NCBI GenBank assembly: GCA_008360975.2
Contig: CM039187.1
Span: forward strand, 15,083,094-15,147,093
Length of the DNA: 64,000 nucleotides
Source of the DNA: Lichenostomus cassidix
Taxonomy: Eukaryota > Chordata > Aves > Passeriformes > Meliphagidae
Direction of reading: 5' to 3'
Positions within the stretch are counted from its first letter, which is position 1. Every line of letters starts with the position of its first letter. This document shows positions 56,541 to 64,000 of this stretch, in pieces. The notes under the pieces are model-generated. The model saw only the letters and a list, made by a program, of their open reading frames with translations. It had not been told where the DNA came from and ran no database searches. A program made the position numbers and the translations under genes.

Positions 56541-58310
56541 AACAGCTTTCCGTGCTCGCTGTCAGCACGGGGGCGTGTGAGGAGCCGGGGCACAGCGGGG
56601 TCCGCGGACACGCAGGGTGCACCTGCCGCCTCCGCTCGCTCGGAGGGGGCGAGGGCTGCGCCAGCCGCTGCCGTCGGGGCGAGGCCCCGGGTGTTTGAGG
56701 GGTGCGGGCAGAGCGGGGGTCGCTGCTCCTTCCACACCACTCCCACCGCCCCTCGCCCAAGGCCGGCCGAAGCGGGGCTGGCAAGCGGCGGCCCCGCGCA
56801 GCGGACTCGGCGACGCCCGGACGGTGCGCCCGTCTCTCGCTGGGGGCTGCGTGGCACGGAGAATCACCCGGCGGGATTTTAAAAATTAAATCGCTGGAGC
56901 CCAGGTGGCGCTGCTCGGGCCGTCGCACCGCCTTCCCTGCCCGGGCTGTCGGGGACCGGGTCCCCAAGCCCCGCGCGGCCCCCGGCCACCCCATCGCCCC
57001 CCACTTTACCACCCGGTGCCGCCGTCGATGCCAGGCGGGACGCGGAGCAGCGCGGCGCGACTTCCTGCTTCGCCACGCCGTGCTGTCGGCCCTGTCCTGG
57101 GCACGGGGCAGGACCCGTGCGGCCCCGCCGCCCACGCACTCCCCACACCCGGTCCCGGTCCACGCAGTCAGGCGGAGCGCCCGCGCGGACCTTTCCGAAG
57201 GAGAGCTCCGGGCCGGGTGGGGTTGCCCACCCCCTTCTTGCCTCCTCCCTCGGTCCGCGCCAGGGCCACGCCGCGGGGGTCAGCGCGCACCGCCACGGGT
57301 GCCCCCGAACCGGGTGACGCTGTGCCGTGCGCGGGCAGAGCAGCGGGAACCGCTGCGGGAGGCGCCGGGCTCCCCGTGCCGTCGGGGCCCGGCGGGCGGC
57401 CGATCGCGCCCCGCTGCCCCGGGCTGCCCCGGGCCGCGGCCGTGGTTGATTGGCGCCGCGGGGAGTTCGCTCGGGGAGGCGGGGGGAGTGTTTGCCGGCG
57501 GGGGGTGGTTTCCCCCTTCCCTGGCCGGGCTCATTGGCCAGACGGCGCCGTGGCAGGAAGGGGACAGAGACCACGCGGGCTCCGCCCCGCGCCAATAGAA
57601 ACCTATCGAAGGGTAACCCGAGCCCAGAGAAACCCGCGGCGGCGGTGCCAGCACCCGAACGCCGTGTCGGGGCCGGCTTTCCGCAGGGGCGGCCGGGGGC
57701 GCGGGGGTGCGCGGGCGGCGACCGCGCCATGCAGTACCAGCCGCCGGCCGCGGCGCCTGCGGCCCTGGGCGTCGGCGTCCCGCTGTACGCGCCCACGCCG
57801 CTGCTCCAGCCCGCGCACCCCACGCCCTTCTACATCGAGGACATCCTGGGCCGCGGCCCCGCCGCCGCCCCGGCCCCCCACTCCCTGCCCGCCCCGCCGC
57901 CGCCGACGCTGCCGTCGCCCAACTCCTCCTTCACCAGCCTGGTGTCCCCGTACCGGACCCCCATCTACGAGCCGACCCCCGTCCACCCGGCCTTCTCCCA
58001 CCACCTCGCCGCCACCTACGGCACCGGCGCCTACGCCGGGCCCCTCTACTCCTTCCCCCGCGCCGTCGGCGACTACGCGCACGCCCTGATCCGGCAGGAC
58101 CCCCTGGGTAAGCCATGTGCTCTCCCCTCCGCCCTCCCCGGCTGCCGCGCAGCTCGCGTCCCGTCCCCATCCCGCCGTCGGGGCAGGGTAAATGGGAAGT
58201 GCCTGAAAGCGGTCCCTTTTCGTGCCCGCCCCGCCGCCTCTCTGCGCTCCCCCGGCTCCCTCCGGCCCCCGTCTGATTTACAGTAAATTAAAGACGTGCC
58301 GCGCTCCGGG
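56540..58310. promoter_or_regulatory. CpG island and promoter region of HHEX
   Basis: Dense CpG across the HHEX upstream region and exon 1. Three CCAAT boxes sit within 280 bases of the ATG: inverted at 57449-57453 and 57533-57537, direct at 57592-57596, with GC boxes such as CCGCCCC near 57582-57588. No TATA box. Confidence 0.8.
57729..58107 (+). CDS. HHEX: HHEX coding exon 1 (residues 1-126, repressor domain)
   Basis: It encodes MQYQPPAAAPAALGVGVPLY to HALIRQDPL. YAPTPLLQPAHPTPFYIEDI is identical to human. The donor is CCTGG|GTAAGC (phase 1). Confidence 0.97.
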
Positions 58311-61300
58311 TCTGGCAGCGAGACCACAGTGCGCGCCCGCGGTGACTCAGATTTGTTTTCCTTCAAACCAAGTGACTCTGAGAGTGTCCTTAGTAATGTC
58401 GCGTGTGGTTTTGGTGGGGAGTTTTAATTGTGCTGGGAGATCGCATGGCAGATCTCAGTCTTTTCCTGCGGATGACTTGAAAAACAGCCGGGAGGCTGGC
58501 TCCGCTCGCTGGGGCCCCCGCGGTTCTTCCGCGGGTCTGCTCGGGCAGGGCCGGGCCGTGCCGGGGACCCCGTCGACCACTTCTCGCCCATGGCCAGGGG
58601 AAGCGACCCCGCGGCGGGGGCCGAGCCCCGTGCCCGGGCTGCAGCACTTGTTCGTAGTGATTGCAAAACTGGACCTGACTCACCACATTTGTGCAGTGAA
58701 AGAGGCTGACCCTTTCCGTTCATACAGGAAACCTTGAGCTCTCGATAGGAGTAAATCTGGTTTCAGAAGCTGTTAAGTGTTTTCCTGGCCGCCTGAAGCA
58801 GGCTCTTCCCCGGGAGTCGTGCACATTGCTGATTACTTTATCGACATCCTCAATACAGACAAATTCAGGAAACACTCGACTTCTGATAGCCGGGATCCGT
58901 TTTTCTGATATTGTTCATTTCCTCTGTGTGGGATGTGACTTTATGACAGCTAAAATAACCAGTTGCTTCCTATTTTTCGAGTCTGTTTTGCACCAGAATT
59001 ACTAAAGCCTGACGCAAGCAAAATCTCGAAAAACAATGCAGCAAATTGCAAAGGGTGCAGGCAGAAAGACAAACAGCGTGACTCAGTAGCACTGGCCGGA
59101 GCCTCCTGCCCCGGGACGCGGCCGCGGCTCCGCAGCGGGGCTGGTTCCCCGGCGTGTCGCTGCCTGCACCGCCTCGCCCCTCACCGCGGCCCCGGCCCGG
59201 GGCTGAGCCCGGCGGGCACCCCGCGGCCTCTGGCGGGCAAGCCCCCAGCCGGGGGTGGGAGACTTGGGGACACTTCTCCCCAGAAGCCCAGTGCCCTCGT
59301 GTTGGCGCATCACCCCTGCCCAGCCCCGCGATGTCCCCGCTCTGCTCAGGGAGCTGGGCACTAGCTCAGAGAAGGGGAGACAGTTTCTTTCTTCAGGGCA
59401 TTGCAGTGAAAGAGCAGAAGGAAGCAAAGGTCTTTTTTTTTTTTTTTTTTTTTGGTCTCTTTTCTTTGCGAGATAGACCAACAGGAAACACATTGACGGA
59501 AATGTTGGCAAAGCCCGTAGAGTGACTTTAACTGGTCTCTCTGTTTGGCGGAGGGGAAAGATCAGAGTAAGAACTGGGGGAAATAAAATCAGGAGAAGGA
59601 AATTAGCGAGCCCTGGACCCGGCGGGCTTCCAGGCCTGGTCCCGGGCAAGGCCGGGGCTCCCCAGTCACGCGTGACCGCGGCCGGCCGGTGACCCTCGGC
59701 GCTGTGCCTCTCTCTGTAGGGAAGCCGCTGCTGTGGAGCCCCTTCATCCAGCGGCCGCTGCACAAGAGGAAGGGGGGGCAGGTCCGCTTCTCCAACGACC
59801 AGACCATCGAGTTGGAGAAGAAGTTTGAGACGCAGAAATACCTCTCCCCGCCTGAGAGGAAGCGGCTGGCCAAGATGCTGCAGCTCAGCGAGAGGCAGGT
59901 AAGGCCGTGCCCCTGCCCCGGGGAACCGCAGCCCCTTGCCGCCCGCTCTGGCCCTGCCGTGCATGCAGCTCCTGTCATCGCTCCCGGGGACCTGGCCGGT
60001 GGGGTCGGCAGGGAGGGAGTGCTTGGCAGTCTCTTGCGTTTTGCTTGTGGCTTGGGTAGGGCTCCGGGCACTTACTGGCTCTGAGACTACCCTGCACCTT
60101 TTCTCCTTGTCGTTGCTCAGGTCAAAACCTGGTTTCAGAACCGCAGAGCCAAATGGAGGCGTCTAAAGCAGGTACGTGGATGCTTCTGTTTCTATAGAAA
60201 TAAGTATTTTAATTGTCTTATCTTATGCCATGCTCGCCTATTCCAGGTTGTATGCAGAAGTCATCTGAAAGGCTGTTTAACCTCTTCACCTTGATTAAAA
60301 AGACAAATAGTCATGCTGGAATCCATGAGGGCTCATTCAGGCAGCACTAATGTTAAAAGCTCCTAATGTAGTTCCTATATCAATTATGCCCGTCTTTCAC
60401 ACACCACCTATTAAAACTCCACGCTAATTGTTTTGTAAACCCATATGTTGTTTAGCCAATTAACGTGGAGAAGATAAGTAATTGTCAGTAAATTACTTAG
60501 TCAGTTTTTTTGGAGAACAGTATTTGCTGGTGTTTTAAAATGCCCTCTCCTAATAAACACAAGTTGATGTATTTTGCTAACACTGGGAGAAGGCAGGTAC
60601 AAAGACCTTGTTTGTTTTGAGGAGTTGCATGGAAAATTGAGTAGCTTTTACTTTCTGTTCACAAGAAGTTGCAGTGTATGAGGCTAAGAGGTTAAAGCAG
60701 TTTCCCTTCCCTTAGAAATCATGCTCAAGCAGATAATTATTTAAGGGTTCTTATGGCACATAGGGCCCAATCCTGCCTGGCTCGGCAAAACTGAGGTCCT
60801 GTGGCTCAAATATTTTTGAAAAATAGCAATATTTTTGTCTGAGTTGGGCTTCAGTGTGACATAGACATGCATGTTTTACTGGCAAATTAGCCTTCAATAT
60901 AAAAGTAAAAAGAAAAGAAAACTAATCATCACAGTACCATGCTCTAGATGAATCTGTTCTGTGACCTTCACCTGAGTTTAACTCAATCTGCAGTTGATTT
61001 TTTAATCAAGTCCTATTATTCTGGCAGGAGGCTGGCTAGGGCCTGACCTATGCCACAGTGTCCGGAGAGCTCGCTTGGCATCTCGGCCATTTTAAGTCAT
61101 TTCCTCCTTTTCATTCAGTCACATCCATTTCTCCCAGCCCGCATGGTTATATCATGGGTACATGTCTCTGCCTGCTTTCTCTTCAGAGTAGCATTTCATG
61201 CCCCCTTAGGGGACCTGGGCTCTCCAGACAGGTGCCAACACAGGGCTACTCTTGCCTTCAGAAACAGCGTTTTGGTTCGGTTTGGTTTTAATGGTGAGTG

Positions 61301-62012
61301 TTTTAATGTTGAGTTTTAGCTTAATTAGTAATTTCTTTTCAGTTTGCTTTTGGGCCACTGATGGATTCAACTTCCCTCCTCTTGCTATCGGGTGTAATTA
61401 AAGAAAGATCAGGGCAGGAGGAAGCTGTGTGTCGGTGTTTGTAGACTCATAATAAACATTTGCTTTGCTAAAGACAAAAGTTCAGAGGTTCCTGGGCTCC
61501 AGCAGCTCCTGACTCTTTTGAAGTGGCAGTGATAACCATCGCCAAGGAGCCTTATTCATGGCAGCAGCCCCTGTGGCTGTGAGGGAGTGGGATCAGAGCC
61601 CTCGCCCAGCCCTGTCCCACTCAGGCAGGTTTATAGGCAGGAGGGCCAGGGAGACAGTGAGACACCTGCCTTTTTCTGCAAGAAACCCAAGGTGGTTTGC
61701 CCACACAGCCCATCTGGAATTCCCAGGCCTCCTGTCTCTGTGGCCTGTAGTTCTGTACCAAGCAGGATTCTTTCATTGCAGGAGAACCCCCAGGCCACCA
61801 AAAAAGAAGAAGTAGAAGGTGCTGACAGTCATAGTGACCAAAGGCCGGAGAGCTGCCAGAGCCCCGAGAAGGGTAAGGAGGTGTCTCTGGATGGCTCACA
61901 GTACACCCCCTCACCAGCCTCACAGGAGGACCTGGAGTCAGATGTCTCTGATGACTCTGATCAAGAAGTGGACATTGAAGGCGATAAAGGCTATTACAAT
62001 GCTGCCCACTAA
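57729..62012 (+). CDS. HHEX: HHEX (PRH), hematopoietically expressed homeobox, complete, 4 exons
   Basis: Homeodomain transcription factor, mostly a repressor, acting in anterior endoderm, liver, pancreas, thyroid and haemato-endothelial development. Exons 57729-58107, 59720-59898, 60121-60171 and 61782-62012 give 840 nt, 279 residues plus stop (human 270). The N-terminal region is proline-rich with the EH1-like FYIEDILGR near residue 34, which recruits Groucho/TLE. The homeodomain spans about residues 143-202, opening near RKGGQVRFSNDQ, with recognition helix SERQVKTWFQNRRAKWRRLK. The C-terminal tail is acidic (SDDSDQEVDIEGDKGYYN). The ATG has G at -3; the frame is open upstream but shows no similarity there. 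The four-exon layout, with the homeodomain split over exons 2-3, matches other vertebrates. Confidence 0.97.
58108..59719 (+). other. HHEX intron 1
   Basis: 1.6 kb. GC-rich at both ends, with a second CpG-dense patch at about 59080-59350 and a T21 run at 59433-59453. No other feature recognised. Confidence 0.8.
59433..59453. repeat. Poly(T) tract, 21 bases
   Basis: Uninterrupted T run in HHEX intron 1. Confidence 0.95.
59720..59898 (+). CDS. HHEX: HHEX coding exon 2 (residues 127-186, homeodomain helices 1-2)
   Basis: It encodes GKPLLWSPFIQRPLHKRKGG to KMLQLSERQ. The acceptor is TCTCTGTAG|GGAAG and the donor AGGCAG|GTAAGG. Confidence 0.98.
60121..60171 (+). CDS. HHEX: HHEX coding exon 3 (residues 187-203, recognition helix)
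   Basis: A 51-base exon encoding VKTWFQNRRAKWRRLKQ, the invariant WFQNRR helix. The acceptor is GTTGCTCAG|GTC and the donor AAGCAG|GTACGT. Confidence 0.98.
60172..61781 (+). other. HHEX intron 3
   Basis: 1.6 kb, AT-rich and repeat-poor; contains TAAT-rich stretches near 60350-60500 and nothing coding. Confidence 0.75.
61782..62012 (+). CDS. HHEX: HHEX coding exon 4 (residues 204-279 and stop)
   Basis: It encodes ENPQATKKEEVEGADSHSDQ to GDKGYYNAAH. PASQEDLES and DSDQEVDIEGDK match human HHEX. The acceptor is CATTGCAG|GAG; the stop TAA is at 62010-62012. Confidence 0.97.
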   Translation, partial: ENPQATKKEEVEGADSHSDQRPESCQSPEKGKEVSLDGSQYTPSPASQEDLESDVSDDSDQEVDIEGDKGYYNAAH

Positions 62013-63015
62013 CAGCCCCATGCAGAGAGTGGACCCTAACTCAGCTTGCACTTTACCAGGGGCTGGTTTGAAAGAATATTGTGCTACAGGAGGAGACTTT
62101 CACCGTTACTCTGAAAGGAAAAAAGCATCACCAAATAGACTTGTTTTGTAATAAGCAGAGAAAAAAAAATGTATTTTCTGCAAACAGTTCATTTTTGGTA
62201 TCTCTAATTTGGTTAAAGGACCATGCTTTGTACTTAATTATTTGTAAGATATGTTTGTACAATAATCAGTGTTCTAACTGGAATATAATCCTGCACCCTG
62301 TCTTTACTCGTGGCAGAGAGGGTCTGAATCAGCTGCTGTCAGTGATCAGGCAAAACTCTAACTAGTGTGGAAGTGAGTATGGATTGCAGGACTAAGCCCT
62401 TTATATATGTAAACAAACGTACTTTAAATAGATTAATTTAAACGCCCTTTGTAAGCAGAGAAACATGTTCTGTGAAATAGGGAGGGATTTGACCATCCCG
62501 AGAAGTGCCTTACGCTCACACCCTTTTATGTGCCGTGGTGCTCTCTACTGAGACATCCCTCCATTTGTCAGGTAGAGTCTTTGGAGAGATTCCTTTTTCT
62601 TCTTGTGTGAGATGAAATGTGCCTTCTCAGATTTTTGAGAATTTTGCCTTACAGTTTGGATGGTTCCACTTGCATAAAAAAGTCTTTTTCTCCTTTAAAA
62701 TCTCTAGCACTGTTATTTATGGATTTCATATTTGAGAAGAAAATGCAGGGAGTGATAGGGAGTTTCTCTTCTGCTGCAGGAGAGAAACTGGCATCTGTGT
62801 GGGGCATAAGTGAGGCACACAGCCATGGGAAGAGAATGCCTGTCGTACACGTATCTTCTTCTGTACATACTAGTTTTCTTTAAAAGTCTTGTGGTTTTAT
62901 ACCTCAAATTGTTCATATTTTGTACATATTTGTTCAGTGTTAAAAAAAATGGCAAAACATGGTATTTAATTTTTGATGGACATGTCTGTGAAATAAACCT
63001 AAACTCTGCACCACT
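62013..63015 (+). other. HHEX: HHEX 3' UTR
   Basis: About 1.0 kb from the stop to just beyond the poly(A) signal. Several TGTACAT/TGTAAATA-type AT motifs are present. The end is estimated. Confidence 0.75.
62992..62997 (+). terminator. HHEX poly(A) signal AATAAA
   Basis: AATAAA lies in GTGAAATAAACC, about 980 bases after the stop codon, where composition changes from AT-rich UTR to GC-rich flank. Confidence 0.8.
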
Positions 63016-64000
63016 CGCCCCTCTGGCCGTCCAGTCACTGGCAGGAGAAAACCCAAACCTGTCCTCTGCCAGCAGTGCCCCAGATACGTTGTAAGCAGGC
63101 TTTTCCCTCAGTACTGTGCTGGGTTACCAGCCACCCTGCAGCCTTCTGGGTGCCCTCGGTTGTAGGGGTCTCGCGTGGGCTCGCTGCTATTTTTTTTTGG
63201 CGGTTTTTCAGCCTCCCACCCCGCATTTGGGTTTTTCCCGTACCTGTGCCCGCACGGGAACGGGCTTTGCAGCGGGAGGAGGGAAAGCTGGCTGGCAAGC
63301 CCAGGCTGGGAGCGTGGGTGTTTACCCTCGAGTCGCCCTGACCTTGGGGGGCCGGAGAGGGGGTGCGGGCTGGAGAGGAGCGGGGCGGCAGGGCCGGCTC
63401 GGGGCCGGGCATCGACCGAAGCCGGGGCAGATGCTGACCCACCTGAGTCAACAGTGGTTATTCATCGGCCTTTCTCCGAAATTACGTCGTCCCAGGGAAG
63501 GAGCACAGAACCCGGGGTACGAGAACTGATCGCAGGAGCGGGCATCCCGTGTGGGTATTCAGCCCCTCCAGGTGCCACAGTGACCGCATAGGGAACAGGG
63601 ACTTACAGCCAGCCAAGTGTCACGGAGGCTTTTAGTGCCAGGAAATGTTTTTAGATAGCAACAAGTGACTCTTTCGACTGGTGAGGGAGGATGGCCCTTA
63701 GAGCAACCCACATGTTGCTTCTAAGCGAGTTAATGCTTCGAGAAACATCAGCTGAGTTTTCTGAATAAATGGCTTTACCTTTGTTTTATTCTAAAACCGC
63801 GTTGATGAGTGGGGCCCGAAGAGATTAAGGAGATTCCGTCCCCCTGACAGCACACGCCGTTCGCAGACCCGGCCACCCCCCGAGCGGCTGCCGTCGGGGC
63901 CGCAGCAGGGCCGAGCGCGCCGCTCGCACGGCCCCGGGGATCCCAGCACCGGCCCCCGGTTGAACGCCGCCGTGACACAGGGAGCCAGGGGACGCTCCGG
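63016..64000. other. HHEX downstream flank, no gene seen
   Basis: GC-rich, becoming CpG-dense again after about 63830. A consensus AP-1/NF-E2 site TGAGTCA lies at 63444-63450. In other vertebrates EXOC6 follows HHEX on the same strand; no EXOC6 exon is recognised here. Confidence 0.55.

Noticed and set aside
56186..58111. ORFs up to 394 codons around HHEX exon 1
   Set aside because: Composition artefacts of the CpG island; the HHEX frame is identified by protein similarity and the splice donor.
63016..64000. First exon of EXOC6 expected downstream of HHEX
   Set aside because: The end of the window is CpG-rich, but no EXOC6 N-terminal sequence is recognisable.

Overview
This is a 64 kb piece of a vertebrate nuclear genome, almost certainly a bird. 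It carries the start of IDE (minus strand), all of KIF11 (plus) and all of HHEX (plus), the IDE-KIF11-HHEX order known from other amniotes including human 10q23. The bird assignment rests on CR1 LINE 3' ends (one with the ATTCTATG-type tail), two copies of a roughly 550 bp LTR family that I recall as common in bird genomes (its minus-strand 5' end opens TGTCCTGG), short introns (KIF11 CDS spans 18 kb) and GC-rich CpG-island promoters. I cannot name the species; a neoavian such as a passerine is a guess.

Layout. 1-12.5 kb: IDE coding exons 4, 3, 2 and 1 on the minus strand (codons 1-225 plus one base), covering the mitochondrial presequence, the internal second start Met47 and the whole inverted zinc-binding site (HFCEH plus the distal Glu); the rest of IDE lies beyond the left edge. 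12.5-19.9 kb: a 7.4 kb divergent intergenic space with the IDE CpG island, one degenerate LTR, a 47-bp minisatellite and the KIF11 CpG island, which holds a 60-bp GC-rich minisatellite directly upstream of CCAAT and CHR-like motifs. 19.9-38.5 kb: KIF11 (Eg5), 22 coding exons that join in frame to 1065 codons plus stop. 38.5-54.1 kb: a gene-poor interval with simple repeats, a G-quadruplex motif, an ancient CR1-like fragment and AT-rich stretches that may be enhancers. 54.1-55.1 kb: an orphan CpG island. 56.5-63.0 kb: the HHEX CpG island, four HHEX coding exons (279 aa) and its 3' UTR. 63.0-64.0 kb: GC-rich downstream flank without a recognised gene.

The genes do not form a pathway. IDE degrades insulin, amyloid-beta and other peptides; KIF11 drives bipolar spindle assembly; HHEX is a homeodomain repressor of liver, pancreas, thyroid and blood/endothelial development. 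Their linkage is conserved synteny, and the KIF11-HHEX gap is a natural place to look for HHEX enhancers.

I found no new gene system. The most useful unusual observations are the paired solo LTRs with target-site duplications, the repeat expansion in the KIF11 promoter, weak or tandem KIF11 splice donors, a 53-bp tandem duplication behind the IDE exon 2 acceptor, overlapping ORFs in IDE intron 2, and the orphan CpG island with a strong acceptor-like site upstream of HHEX. All splice sites were assigned by eye from reading frame, GT/AG and remembered vertebrate protein sequences.
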